Below, piece after piece: positions 55,621-64,000 of a DNA stretch of 64,000 nt. Within the stretch, counting starts at the first letter, position 1. Each line of letters opens with the position of its first letter. Source of the stretch: Massilia sp. YIM B02443. GTDB taxonomy: Bacteria; Pseudomonadota; Gammaproteobacteria; Burkholderiales; Burkholderiaceae_D. Both the position numbers and the translations under genes were made by a program. Where the stretch lies: positions 1-64,000 of the forward strand of contig NZ_JASNRA010000016.1 in assembly GCF_030411955.1 (NCBI RefSeq), read 5' to 3'. Below the pieces are notes generated by a model that was given only the letters and a program-made list of their open reading frames with translations, was not told where the DNA came from and made no database searches.

Positions 55621-58503
55621 ATGAGCAACAATTTCGTACGCGGCCTGTGCCTGGCCGCGGCGCTGTGCATGCAGTCGCTGATCCAGCCGCCGGCGCACGC
55701 CGCGCTGCAGCTGGACGCCCCGATCCCGGTCGGTCCGCAAGTCAAGGTCGGCAAGCTGCCGAATGGCCTGACCTATTACATCCAGCGCAATGCGCGCCCC
55801 GAGCGCAAGCTCGAACTGCGGCTGGTGGTCAAGGCCGGCTCGATCCTGGAAGATGAAGACCAGCGCGGACTGGCCCACTTCGTCGAGCACATGGCCTTCA
55901 ATGGCAGCACCCATTTCCGCAAGCACGAACTGGTCTCTTACCTGCAGTCGATCGGGGTCGGCTTCGGCGCCGACCTGAACGCGTATACCTCGTTCGACGA
56001 AACCGTGTACATCCTGCCGATCCCGACCGACAAGCCGCAGAACGTGACCAAGGCGTTCCAGGTGCTGGAAGACTGGGCCCATGGCGTCAGCTTCGACACC
56101 CAGGCGATCGACAAGGAACGCGGCATCGTGCTGGAAGAACTGCGCCTGGGCAAAGGTGCTTCGGACCGCATGGGCAAGCAGATCTATCCGAAGATATTCA
56201 ATGGGTCCAGATACGCCGAACGGCTGCCGATCGGCCAGGAAGACGTGCTGCGCAACTTCAAGCCGGAGACGCTGCGCCGCTTCTACCGCGACTGGTACCG
56301 CCCCGACCTGATGGCGGTGGTGGTGGTCGGCGACGTCGATCCGGCGCGCGCCGAGCAATTGGTCAAGAAACACTTTTCGCGCCTGAAGAACCCGGCCAAT
56401 CCGCGCCCGCGCGAATACGCCGCGATTCCCGCGCGCACCAATACCGAAGCGCTGGTGGTGACCGACCCGGAAGCCAGCGGCAACGCGGTGCTGATCCGCT
56501 ATCCGGTGCAGCCGGTGCGCGAAGCCGGCACCGTACGCGCCTACCGCGACGACCTGGTGCAGGGACTGTTCGGCGCCATGCTCAGCCAGCGCCTGGCCGA
56601 ACTGGCGCAGCTGCCTGACGCGCCCTACCTGGGCGCCAGCAGCTCGCTCGGCAAGCTGACCCCGCGCTACCATTCGTATAACGCCTCGGCCGCACTCGGC
56701 CCGCGCGGCGCCGCCCCGGCGATCGCCGCCCTGGTGCAGGAGAACGAACGCGCACGCCAGCACGGTTTCGGCGCCCAGGAACTGGAACGGGCCAAGAAAA
56801 ACCTGATGCGCAGCTACGAGCAGGCCTGGAACGAGCGCGCCAAGAGCGACTCGGGCACCTACGCCGCCGAATACATCCGCAACTTCCTGCAGGACGAAGC
56901 CATTCCCGGCATCGACACCGAATACAAGTACGTGCAAGAACTGGTGCCCGGCATCACGCTGGAAGAAATGAACGCCTACGCGCGCCGCACCATCCCGGCC
57001 GACTCGGGCAAGCTGGTGCTGTACACCGGCGTCAGCCGTCCGGATGCGCCGAGCGGCGAGCAGCTGCTGGCGGCAGTGGCCGAGGCGGCGCGCACGCCGG
57101 TCGCCCCGCGTGACGAGAAGGCGCTGGCGGCGGGCCTGATGGAGCGTCCGCCGCAGGCCGGCACAATCGTCGCCGAGAGCCACGACAAGGCGCTCGGCCT
57201 GACCAATCTGACGCTGTCGAACGGTGTCAAGGTGATCCTCAAGCCGACCGACTTCCGCAACGACCAGGTGGTGCTGAGCGCGGCGCGCTTCGGCGGCCAG
57301 AGCCTGTTCGGCGACCGCGACATCCTGAATGCGCGCTATTCGAATGCGATCGTGGCCAGCATGGGCACCAAGGACTTCAGCCCGCTCGACCTGAACAAGG
57401 TCCTGGCCGGCAAGGCCGCCGGCGTGACGGTGGGCCTGGGCGCCTACACCGACGTGATCGCTGGCGCGTCCGGCGCCTCGGACGTCGAGACCATGCTGCA
57501 ATTGCTGTGGCTGAAGTTCGCCGGTGTGCGGCGCGACGAGGACCTGTTCCGCACCTACGTCGACAAGCAGGCCGAGATCGCGCGCAACCAGAGCACCCTG
57601 CCGGGACGGCGTTTCGGCGACGCGGTGCTGACCGCGCTGTACAACGGCCACCCGCGCGCACCGCGCACGCTGCAGCCGGAAGAGTTCGGCAAGATCGACC
57701 TCGACCGCAGCATCGACATCTTCCGCCAGCGCTTTTCGAGCGCCAAGGACCTGACCTTCATCCTGGCCGGCAGCTTCGACGAGAAAGCGATCCGCCCGCT
57801 GCTGGCGACCTACCTCGGCAGCCTGCCGACGCCGGACATTCCGGTGGCATACCGCGACGTCGGCCTGCGCCCGGTGACGGGCGTGGTCAAGCGCGAAGTG
57901 CGCAGCGGCACCGAGCCGAAGAGCACGATCTCGCTCAACTTCACCGGCCCGGCGCAGTTCTCCGAAGCCGAGCAGCTGCGCCTGGCGGCGCTGGTCGAGG
58001 TCACCAACCTGCGCATCATCGAAACGCTGCGCGAGAAGATGGCGATGATCTACGGCGGCGGCGCCAGCGGTTCGTTGAGCAAGATCCCGTACGGGAACTA
58101 CGTGATCGGCATCAACCTGCCGACCGGGCCCGAGAACGTCGACAAGGTGATCGCCGCCACCTTCGCCGAGATCGCGCGCCTGCAGGAACACGGCCCGGAC
58201 GCGGCCGAACTCGAGAAAGTGAAGAGCAACTGGATCCAGAACCACCGCCGCTCGCTGCGCGAGAACGGCTACTGGGTGGCCAACCTGCAATCGGCGCTGA
58301 CCGAGGGCACCGATCCGGCCTCGATCCTGAAGGTCGAGCAGCAGGTGCAGGCGCTTACCGCACAGGACGTGCAGGCGGCGGCGAAGCGCTATTTCGACAC
58401 CGGGAACTATGTGCAGGTGGTGCTCAATCCCGAGAGCCAGGCCGCGGCGGCCAGCGTTGCCAAGGCGCCGGCGGCCACGCCGGCAGCGGCGCCGGGAAGC
58501 TGA
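55621..58503 (+). CDS. M16-family zinc metalloprotease (insulinase type)
   Basis: 960 aa with a signal peptide ending PAHA (near 26-28). The first M16 domain has the inverted zinc site HFVEH (H86, E89, H90) and a downstream EELRLGKG Glu; the second half (from about 500) has the fold but no HxxEH, as expected for a two-domain enzyme. Periplasmic; substrate unknown. The gene is alone, with a promoter region in 55439-55620 and a terminator after. Confidence 0.96.
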   Translation: MSNNFVRGLCLAAALCMQSLIQPPAHAALQLDAPIPVGPQVKVGKLPNGLTYYIQRNARPERKLELRLVVKAGSILEDEDQRGLAHFVEHMAFNGSTHFRKHELVSYLQSIGVGFGADLNAYTSFDETVYILPIPTDKPQNVTKAFQVLEDWAHGVSFDTQAIDKERGIVLEELRLGKGASDRMGKQIYPKIFNGSRYAERLPIGQEDVLRNFKPETLRRFYRDWYRPDLMAVVVVGDVDPARAEQLVKKHFSRLKNPANPRPREYAAIPARTNTEALVVTDPEASGNAVLIRYPVQPVREAGTVRAYRDDLVQGLFGAMLSQRLAELAQLPDAPYLGASSSLGKLTPRYHSYNASAALGPRGAAPAIAALVQENERARQHGFGAQELERAKKNLMRSYEQAWNERAKSDSGTYAAEYIRNFLQDEAIPGIDTEYKYVQELVPGITLEEMNAYARRTIPADSGKLVLYTGVSRPDAPSGEQLLAAVAEAARTPVAPRDEKALAAGLMERPPQAGTIVAESHDKALGLTNLTLSNGVKVILKPTDFRNDQVVLSAARFGGQSLFGDRDILNARYSNAIVASMGTKDFSPLDLNKVLAGKAAGVTVGLGAYTDVIAGASGASDVETMLQLLWLKFAGVRRDEDLFRTYVDKQAEIARNQSTLPGRRFGDAVLTALYNGHPRAPRTLQPEEFGKIDLDRSIDIFRQRFSSAKDLTFILAGSFDEKAIRPLLATYLGSLPTPDIPVAYRDVGLRPVTGVVKREVRSGTEPKSTISLNFTGPAQFSEAEQLRLAALVEVTNLRIIETLREKMAMIYGGGASGSLSKIPYGNYVIGINLPTGPENVDKVIAATFAEIARLQEHGPDAAELEKVKSNWIQNHRRSLRENGYWVANLQSALTEGTDPASILKVEQQVQALTAQDVQAAAKRYFDTGNYVQVVLNPESQAAAASVAKAPAATPAAAPGS

Positions 58504-58543
58504 ACGGTGCTCGGCGCGCTGCTTGCGAACTGCATATGAGAAA

Positions 58544-58571
58544 AAGAGGCCGGGAAACCGGCCTCTTGCAT
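58544..58571 (+). terminator. Terminator of the M16 gene
   Basis: Perfect 10-bp stem aagaggccgg/ccggcctctt with a GAAA tetraloop (58544-58567), followed by gcattttc. Its partner run on the other strand could also serve the convergent 146-aa gene. Confidence 0.85.
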
Positions 58572-58604
58572 TTTCAGGTATGGCCGGGTGCGGGCCGGTG
58601 CGAC

Positions 58605-59045
58605 TCAAGCGCGCTGATCGACGCCCCCGGCTTGCCGCGGCTGGCGCAGCATGATCGAGATGGCCGATTCCAGCATGTTCAACGTGGTCTCATCATTGCG
58701 CGAACGTGCGCCCAGGATGCCGTCGCGCACCTGTTGCATGAAGTCGTAGCGCGTCCTGTCGTTCTCGACCGAAAGCTCGGCGCCGGCGCCACTCACGGGA
58801 ATCTTCATCGTCATCGCCATGAAAGGCCGGCTGTCGTCGAGCGACATCTCGCCGCTGCGGATCTGGGTGTTTACCCAGTCGCGCATGTCCTGGCGCGTCA
58901 TGCTGGTGAAGTCCGCAGGTCTGGCGCTGGATGTCGAGGCTGCCGTCAGCGCGGCGGAAAACGACGTGGAGGCGGGACGCTCGGCAGACGCCACCTGCGG
59001 ACGCTGGCTAGGATATGGGTAATTTATTCCTGCACCGATCTTCAT
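58605..59045 (-). CDS. Unknown small protein (146 aa)
   Basis: Ser/Ala-rich N-terminus (SFSAALTAASTSSARPAD) then a folded helical part (TRQDMRDWVNTQIRSGEMSLDDSRPFMAMTM ... RTRYDFMQQVRDGILGARSRNDETTLNMLESAISIML). No signal peptide or membrane segment. The N-terminus resembles flexible tails of secreted or flagella-associated proteins, but this is weak. Family not recognised; transcribed towards the M16 terminator. Confidence 0.7.
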   Translation of the reverse strand: MKIGAGINYPYPSQRPQVASAERPASTSFSAALTAASTSSARPADFTSMTRQDMRDWVNTQIRSGEMSLDDSRPFMAMTMKIPVSGAGAELSVENDRTRYDFMQQVRDGILGARSRNDETTLNMLESAISIMLRQPRQAGGVDQRA

Positions 59046-59167
59046 TGAACACTCCCGTTTCAGTCTCGTTATTACAACGACAGCGATTGAAAAGTTTCCA
59101 CCAAGATCGTAAATACTAGCACCTTATCGCTGGGCAGCCATCATTTTCGTCAAGCCGCGCCTGGCGC

Positions 59168-59208
59168 GGGCAGGATGGCGGGGCGCAACGCCGAGCGCCA
59201 TCCTGCCC
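59168..59208. repeat. Intergenic inverted repeat (13-bp arms) after ribE
   Basis: gggcaggatggcg (59168-59180) and cgccatcctgccc (59196-59208), perfectly complementary. There is no U-tract, so it is a REP-like or processing hairpin rather than a standard terminator. Confidence 0.7.
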
Positions 59209-59219
59209 TACCGATGTGG

Positions 59220-59846
59220 TCAGCGCGCAGCCGACAGCATGCGCTCGACGTAGCGCGCGATCAGGTCGATTTCCAGGTTGACGCGCGAATCGGCCTGCAG
59301 GTGCTTGAGCGTGGTGACCTCGATCGTGTGCGGGATCAGGTTGATCGAGAAACGGCACAGTTTCTGGCCATCGGCCTCGATGTCCTCGACGCGGTTCACG
59401 GTCAGCGACACGCCGTTGACCACCACCGAGCCCTTATAGGCCAGGAACTTGGCCAGCTCGTGCGGCGCGTCGACGATCAGTTCGCGTGACTCGCCCACCG
59501 GCTCGAAGCTGTGCACCGTGCCCAGGCCATCCACGTGGCCCGACACCAGGTGTCCGCCCAGGCGCTCGGCCAGCGTCAGGGCTTTTTCCAGGTTGACTTC
59601 GCCCGGCACTTCCAGGCCGACGGTCTTGTTCAGGCTTTCGCGCGAGACGTCGACCGTGAAGGTCTTGTCGGTCTTCTCGACCACGGTCATGCAGGCGCCG
59701 TTGATGGCGATCGAGTCGCCCAGGCCGACGTCGGCCAGGGGCAGCGGGCCGGCGTCGATCGCCAGGCGCACGCCGGCGTCCAGGCCGCCTGCCAGCGGGG
59801 TGACGGAAGTGATGTTGCCGACGGCGGCGACGATTCCAGTAAACAT
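59220..59846 (-). CDS. ribE: Riboflavin synthase alpha subunit
   Basis: 208 aa. The two lumazine-binding barrels start FTGIVAAVGNI and LAERLGGHLVSGHVDGLG; SLTVNRVEDIEADG and INLIPHTIEVTTL are also conserved. Dismutates two lumazines to riboflavin. Follows ribD by 47 bases; the ribBA-ribH genes are 7 kb away. Confidence 0.97.
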   Translation of the reverse strand: MFTGIVAAVGNITSVTPLAGGLDAGVRLAIDAGPLPLADVGLGDSIAINGACMTVVEKTDKTFTVDVSRESLNKTVGLEVPGEVNLEKALTLAERLGGHLVSGHVDGLGTVHSFEPVGESRELIVDAPHELAKFLAYKGSVVVNGVSLTVNRVEDIEADGQKLCRFSINLIPHTIEVTTLKHLQADSRVNLEIDLIARYVERMLSAAR

Positions 59847-59893
59847 ACGGCTTGATTCCTTGTGTGTGGTTTCAGTTCGAGCTTGGGTTCAGC

Positions 59894-61096
59894 TTAATTT
59901 TCAGGTTCGGTAAAGCGCGCCAGGATGCGCAGGTCGTCGCCGACCCGCGCCACGTCATGGAAGCGCAACTGGCGGCGTTCGGCCAGGCGCGCCAGCGGCG
60001 GCAGGTCAAACATGCCCTGGCCCGGCCCGATCAGGCTGGGCGCCAGGTACACCAGCAATTCGTCGACGCAGCCTTCGCGCACCAGCGACGCATTGAGCTT
60101 GGAGCCGGCTTCGACGTGCACTTCGTTGATCTCGCGCCGGCCGAGTTCGCGCATCAGCGCCGGCAGGTCGACCTTGCCGCGCGCATTCGGCAGGTACAGG
60201 ATCTCATGGCCCGCGGCCCGGAGCGCGGCAGCTTTCTTTTCGTGCGCGGCAGCCTTCTCTTCACGCACGGCGGCGCCTTCGAGCGCGGCAGCGCCCTGCC
60301 CCGTTTGCGCCGCACCGGATTGCGCCGGCGCGCCGGCCGCCACGATCCAGCACGGCTCGCCCTGCAGGATGCGGGCGTCGAGGTCGATGTCGAGGCGGCT
60401 GTCGACGATCACCCGGCGCGGCGGCAATGGCGTGTCGATGCCGCGCACCGTCAACTGCGGGTTATCCGCCTTGACCGTGCCGATGCCGGTCAGGATGACT
60501 TGCGTGCGGGCGCGCCAGGCGTGGCCGTCGGCGCGGGCTTCAAGGCCGGTGATCCACTGGCTTTCGCCGTCCTCGAGCGCCGTCTTGCCGTCCAGGCTGG
60601 CCGCGACTTTCAGGCGCACCCACGGCAGGCCGCGGCGCATGCGCGAGAAGAAGCCGATGTTCAGTTCGTATGCGGCATCCGCGAGGACGCCGGAGCGCAC
60701 GGCGATGCCGGCCGCTTCCAGTTGCGCCATGCCGCGTCCGGCCACCAGCGGATTCGGGTCGCCCATCGCCGCCACCACGCGGCCCAGGCCGGCCTGCACC
60801 AGCGCATTCGAGCATGGCGGGGTGCGACCATGGTGGCTGCACGGCTCCAGCGTGACATACGCGGTGGCGCCGCGCACATCGTTGCCGCGCCCGGCGGCGT
60901 CGCGCAGCGCCTGGATTTCGGCGTGGGCCTGCCCCGCCGGCTGGGTGTGGCCGGCGCCGATCACCACGCCGTCCTTCACGATGACGCAGCCGACGCGCGG
61001 GTTCGGCGCCGTGATCAACATGCCGCGCGCCGCCCATTCGAGGGCAAGCGCCATGCCTTCGGTATCGTTGGAAACTGTCCGACTGTCCTTCGTCAC
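59894..61096 (-). CDS. ribD: Bifunctional deaminase/reductase RibD
   Basis: 400 aa with GTG 61096 (AAGGA 9 bases before); ATG 61054 would give 386 aa starting MALALEWAARG. N-terminal deaminase with zinc site HAEIQAL ... EPCSHHGRTPPC, C-terminal NADPH reductase (RLKVAASLDGKTALEDGESQWITG). An Ala/Lys/Glu-rich insertion (near residues 265-305, AALEGAAVREEKAAAHEKKA) expands the reductase. Second and third steps of riboflavin synthesis. Confidence 0.95.
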   Translation of the reverse strand: MTKDSRTVSNDTEGMALALEWAARGMLITAPNPRVGCVIVKDGVVIGAGHTQPAGQAHAEIQALRDAAGRGNDVRGATAYVTLEPCSHHGRTPPCSNALVQAGLGRVVAAMGDPNPLVAGRGMAQLEAAGIAVRSGVLADAAYELNIGFFSRMRRGLPWVRLKVAASLDGKTALEDGESQWITGLEARADGHAWRARTQVILTGIGTVKADNPQLTVRGIDTPLPPRRVIVDSRLDIDLDARILQGEPCWIVAAGAPAQSGAAQTGQGAAALEGAAVREEKAAAHEKKAAALRAAGHEILYLPNARGKVDLPALMRELGRREINEVHVEAGSKLNASLVREGCVDELLVYLAPSLIGPGQGMFDLPPLARLAERRQLRFHDVARVGDDLRILARFTEPEN

Positions 61097-61109
61097 ATTC
61101 ACCTTTCCT

Positions 61110-61667
61110 TCACGACGGCGCCTCAAGGCCGTCGCAGCCGCGCTCGCGCGCCGGATTACACAGGCGCGCGCGGCCGAGCATATTGATTTTAATGCGGCGG
61201 ATCTGGCCGCCGTGAAACAGCGACAGCGTACCGAGCCGCGACGCGGCGCTGTTGGTGTCGCTGCAACTGCGTCCCGCGCCATTGTAGGCGATGTATTGCG
61301 GCGGCGCTGGGCTGGTGAACGAATAGCCGACCACCAGGCCGGCCGGCAACGGCGGACGCACTGCAAGAATGGTGTCGCCGTCGTTCGGCCGCCGATCGTC
61401 GTTGCGGTCGACGAACACGGTCCAGCCACGTGCCCAGTCGAAGCCGTCCGGATCGTTGGGCGCCAGCTTGACCCGTTCGTTGCGCGCGATCGCCTGCGCG
61501 CGCGTCAGCTGGATCGCGCCATACAGTTCGCCCGAGGCAGTGCGCAACTGCTGGGCACGCACCAGCTGGTGCAGATTGGGCGCCGCTGTCGCCGTCGTGA
61601 CCGCGACAATACCGAGCACGACCACCAGTTCGGTCAGCGACATGCCGGCGCAGTGCGGACGAGCCAT
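61110..61667 (-). CDS. fimT: FimT/GspH-type minor pilin
   Basis: 185 aa from ATG 61667. Type III signal: cleavage after AG before MSLTELVVVLGIVAV, with Glu5. Conserved GspH tail NARGWTV-like ARGWTVFVDRNDDRRP. Minor pilin priming type IV pili. Ends 13 bases before the ribD start, so it may read into ribD-ribE. Confidence 0.9.
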   Translation of the reverse strand: MARPHCAGMSLTELVVVLGIVAVTTATAAPNLHQLVRAQQLRTASGELYGAIQLTRAQAIARNERVKLAPNDPDGFDWARGWTVFVDRNDDRRPNDGDTILAVRPPLPAGLVVGYSFTSPAPPQYIAYNGAGRSCSDTNSAASRLGTLSLFHGGQIRRIKINMLGRARLCNPARERGCDGLEAPS

Positions 61668-61711
61668 GAGGCAGGCCCGCTGGCTGCCCGGAGCGCGGAC
61701 AGATTGCCGTA

Positions 61712-62161
61712 TCATGGCCAGCATTTCGTCGACGGCCCGTCCGCCGCCTGTTCGCCATTGCTGTCGAAGGTCAGCGCACCGCATTCAGGATCGCGGAAGC
61801 GCGCATTGACCCGGTCCGTGCCGGGCCGCGCGCGCACCACCACGCATTGCGCGATGTCCTGGCCCGGACAGGCGTAGGCGTCGAGCTCATAGGCGCTGGC
61901 GGCCGGACTGGCGCCGATCCACCAGCGGAAACGGCTGTCGCCGCCATTCGCGGATGTGCCCGAGAAAGCCGTGTAGGAATGGTGCATGGCGCGGTACTGC
62001 TCCTGGCGCTGCATCGCGTCGAGCAGCGCCAGCTGGGCTTCGGCCCGGCGCGCCATCACCATCTGCCGTTCGTACGACGGATAGACCATGGCCGCCAGGA
62101 TGCCGAGCACCACCAGCACGATCAACGCTTCGATCAGCGTAAAGGCCGCTTGATGCCACAT
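61712..62161 (-). CDS. pilE: PilE-like minor type IV pilin
   Basis: 149 aa from ATG 62161. Pilin helix FTLIEALIVLVVLGILAAMVYPSYERQM; the usual Gly at -1 is Ala (QAA|FTLIE). Two C-terminal Cys. Minor pilin in the fimT/pilX/pilW cluster. Confidence 0.9.
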   Translation of the reverse strand: MWHQAAFTLIEALIVLVVLGILAAMVYPSYERQMVMARRAEAQLALLDAMQRQEQYRAMHHSYTAFSGTSANGGDSRFRWWIGASPAASAYELDAYACPGQDIAQCVVVRARPGTDRVNARFRDPECGALTFDSNGEQAADGPSTKCWP

Positions 62162-62177
62162 TGCGCTCGCCCTCGTC

Positions 62178-62819
62178 TCAGTTGGATGCATACGATTCGC
62201 TCCAGTTGCCCAGTTCGCGCCAGCCGACGCGCCGGCCCGGCGTGCCGTCGTGCGGCTTGCGGTAGTAGGCTTGTAGCGCGGCCCAGGTGTGCTGCATGGC
62301 GCCGGCGCCACGCGCCGTGATCCGGTACAGGTGGGCGTCGCCGCCGGCCGGCATCAGTTCGATCAGGTAGCGCGGCGCCTCGAGCTGCAAGCCAGCCTCG
62401 CCGTCCGGCATCCGGCTGCCGGTAAAGGTGCCGAACACGACTGCCGGACCTTCGTCCTCGGCCAGGATCGCGGCGTGGCGCTCCTGGCCTGGATCGTGCG
62501 CGCACAAGCCGTTGTACGGCGTGCCGCCACGGCAGCCAATCTCGAACACACCCGGCTGACCGGCCGCGAACGCCGCCGCGCGTGCCGACCCGGGAGCGCT
62601 GCCGCCTTCGATGTCGTGCTCGGCGTCGAACAGCGCGGCATCGGCCATCTGCAGCGCCAGCACACGGTCACGCTCATGCCCGGCGGCGCGGGCGTTCTGC
62701 AGCGCGCTACGGGTCGATGCGATGCCGGTCATTAGTACGGCCAGCATCAGGATCAGCGCCGTCAGGAGTGCAGCGCCGCCCTGACGTTGCCGCTGTCGCA
62801 TAAAGGAAAATCGTCGCAT
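62178..62819 (-). CDS. pilX: PilX-like minor pilin assembly protein
   Basis: 213 aa. GGAALLTALILMLAVLMTGIASTR is the PilX-type transmembrane start (no FTLIE-like Glu5), followed by QNARAAGHERDRVLALQMADAAL, the conserved PilX N-domain. Between pilW and the PilE-like gene; pilY1, usually next, is absent here. Confidence 0.9.
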   Translation of the reverse strand: MRRFSFMRQRQRQGGAALLTALILMLAVLMTGIASTRSALQNARAAGHERDRVLALQMADAALFDAEHDIEGGSAPGSARAAAFAAGQPGVFEIGCRGGTPYNGLCAHDPGQERHAAILAEDEGPAVVFGTFTGSRMPDGEAGLQLEAPRYLIELMPAGGDAHLYRITARGAGAMQHTWAALQAYYRKPHDGTPGRRVGWRELGNWSESYASN

Positions 62820-62828
62820 GGACAGGCC

Positions 62829-64000
62829 TCAGCGCTTCGCCACGATCGACAATGCCGACGCCTGCGCCAACGTTTGCGGCGGCATTCGCGAGAGTGCACG
62901 CGGTAGCGCTTCGCGCGGACGCTCAATGGTCGACTCTCCTGGCCCTGACCGTGCTGGACGACCTTGCGCCTCAGGCGGTTCCGCTGCCTCTGGCGGATCT
63001 GTCGGCTGCGCCGGGTCCGGTGGCTCCGCCGGGTCCGGGTCCGGCGCCGGCGCTCCGCCAGGCGGCGCGGGCGGTAACATCACCGGCAGCGCGACCGTGA
63101 CCTCATACACCTTGCGCATACGTATCTCGCGAGCACGTCCGGCCAGCGCCATTTCGCTCAGCCGCGTGCCGCGGTCCGCCTGCGCGAACGCCGCGCCATA
63201 GTCCGGCCCGAACAGGTCGTGAACGATGGCGCCGCCCAGCCCGGAATCGGCCCGCGGTCCATGCAGCAGCAACGCCACCCGCACCGTCGCCACCCGCTTC
63301 CAGTGCGTGCGCCTGCGCAGCTCGGCCGAGCGTTCGTCCGGTGTGGCGCCCGTCAGCAGCAGTCCGGCGTCGAGCGCCTGCAGCTCACGCGCATTCAGAT
63401 AGCGATTCGGCGTGCCGTCATCGTCGGTATCCAGTCCGTACAGCACCTGGAAGCTGTCCACCCCGCCGGCCACGGCATCGGACGACCAGTTGCTGTGGCC
63501 ACGGTACTTGCAGCGCAGCTCGGCCACGCCCTGTGCATTGCGCGCGACGTAGAAGATGCTCCAGCCCTCCTCCTCGCGGTTGACCGGAAATCCAGCGCAA
63601 TCGAGCGTCGCGCCGTCGCCATCCGGCGCATTGCCGCTACCGGAAAAGCGCAATGCCAGCACGTCGCTGCCATTGGCGACGTCCGGCAACAGCACGTCGA
63701 CGCCGGGATCGGTGCGCGACAATGACGCCGCGTCGAATCCGACGATGCGGGCCGGCGCCTCCGGATCGGGTTCGGGACTGAGCTCCCAGTCGACATGCGC
63801 CGCCATGCGCACCGCACGCGCCAGGGCGTCCATCGCATAACGTCCGCTATCGTCCATTTCGGTCGTTTCGACCAACGCGGCATGCGCGCGGGTGCTGGAG
63901 ATCAAGAGGGAACCCGTGGCCAGCAGCACGACCAGCCCGAGCGCCATCGCCACCATCAGCTCGATGACGGTCAGGCCGCGCTGCCTGCTGGCGCGCCCTG
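62829..64000 (-). CDS. pilW: PilW minor pilin assembly protein (5' end beyond window)
   Basis: Frame open to the window edge, with RG|LTVIELMVAMALGLVV as the prepilin signal just inside 64000. Conserved PilW middle (MDDSGRYAMDALARAVRMAA, LPDVANGSDVLALRFSG) and a C-terminal part. The last ~75 residues are a Pro/Asp/Glu-rich tail (DPDPAEPPDPAQPTDPPEAA) not normal in PilW. The true start is probably a few codons beyond 64000. Confidence 0.9.
   Translation of the reverse strand, partial: GRASRQRGLTVIELMVAMALGLVVLLATGSLLISSTRAHAALVETTEMDDSGRYAMDALARAVRMAAHVDWELSPEPDPEAPARIVGFDAASLSRTDPGVDVLLPDVANGSDVLALRFSGSGNAPDGDGATLDCAGFPVNREEEGWSIFYVARNAQGVAELRCKYRGHSNWSSDAVAGGVDSFQVLYGLDTDDDGTPNRYLNARELQALDAGLLLTGATPDERSAELRRRTHWKRVATVRVALLLHGPRADSGLGGAIVHDLFGPDYGAAFAQADRGTRLSEMALAGRAREIRMRKVYEVTVALPVMLPPAPPGGAPAPDPDPAEPPDPAQPTDPPEAAEPPEAQGRPARSGPGESTIERPREALPRALSRMPPQTLAQASALSIVAKR

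Noticed and set aside
55546..58608. Long minus-strand ORF (1020 codons) across the M16 protease
   Set aside because: No recognisable domain; plus strand has a signal peptide and HFVEH zinc site.

Overview
The window is high-GC DNA from a betaproteobacterium, most likely Oxalobacteraceae close to Massilia, Duganella or Janthinobacterium. This rests on gene content and order: dnaX-ybaB-recR with a 4.5S RNA gene just upstream, a RibBA with a degenerate second domain next to ribH-nusB, cstA-ybdD, and several c-di-GMP signalling proteins. No species can be fixed from the sequence alone.

Bases 1 to about 24,250 are most of an integrated, temperate, HK97-type tailed prophage. Its right end lies beside a tRNA-Ser(UGA) gene; its left end, with most of the tail genes, is outside the window. 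Reading leftwards on the minus strand from the immunity region: Cro/YdaS-like repressor, CII-like regulator, replication initiator with internal iteron-like repeats, Rha/KilAC antirepressor, cytosine methyltransferase, YbcO-like nuclease, RusA resolvase, a possible late regulator, HNH endonuclease, candidate cos region, terminase small and large subunits, portal, ClpP-type prohead protease, major capsid, two tiny proteins and a large SGNH-hydrolase/FN3 protein cut by the window edge. Reading rightwards: LexA-type CI repressor, a small membrane-anchored protein, a proline-rich micro-protein overlapping a SLATT-like membrane protein (both probably expressed in the lysogen), then a tightly overlapping operon of small accessory proteins (Ead/Ea22-like, zinc-binding, DUF4224) ending in a tyrosine integrase. 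Matching operator clusters lie in the cro/cI gap and again 2.1 kb away in front of the rightward operon, so one repressor probably silences both arms.

From 24.3 kb on is host chromosome. Bases 24.5-37.8 kb are rich in signalling genes: a PAS-GGDEF-EAL protein with an HDOD protein, a Cache histidine kinase/NarL-type regulator pair divergent from a CstA carbon-starvation transporter and its YbdD partner, then a BarA-like hybrid kinase followed directly by a REC-PAS-GGDEF-EAL protein. Next come a penicillin-acylase-family hydrolase, a small lipoprotein, a glycosyltransferase, recR-ybaB-dnaX, 4.5S RNA, ubiD, and a lytic transglycosylase behind a promoter and a roughly 305-nt structured leader. 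A low-GC lipoprotein gene between two terminators looks acquired.

The riboflavin genes are split: ribBA-ribH-nusB at 50.2-52.4 kb and ribD-ribE at 59.2-61.1 kb. Between them sit a REC-GAF-PAS-GGDEF-EAL protein with a translationally coupled 19-aa leader peptide, an M16 metalloprotease and a small unknown protein. The window ends in a type IV pilus minor-pilin cluster (pilW, pilX, pilE-like, fimT) read leftwards, with pilW cut by the window edge.
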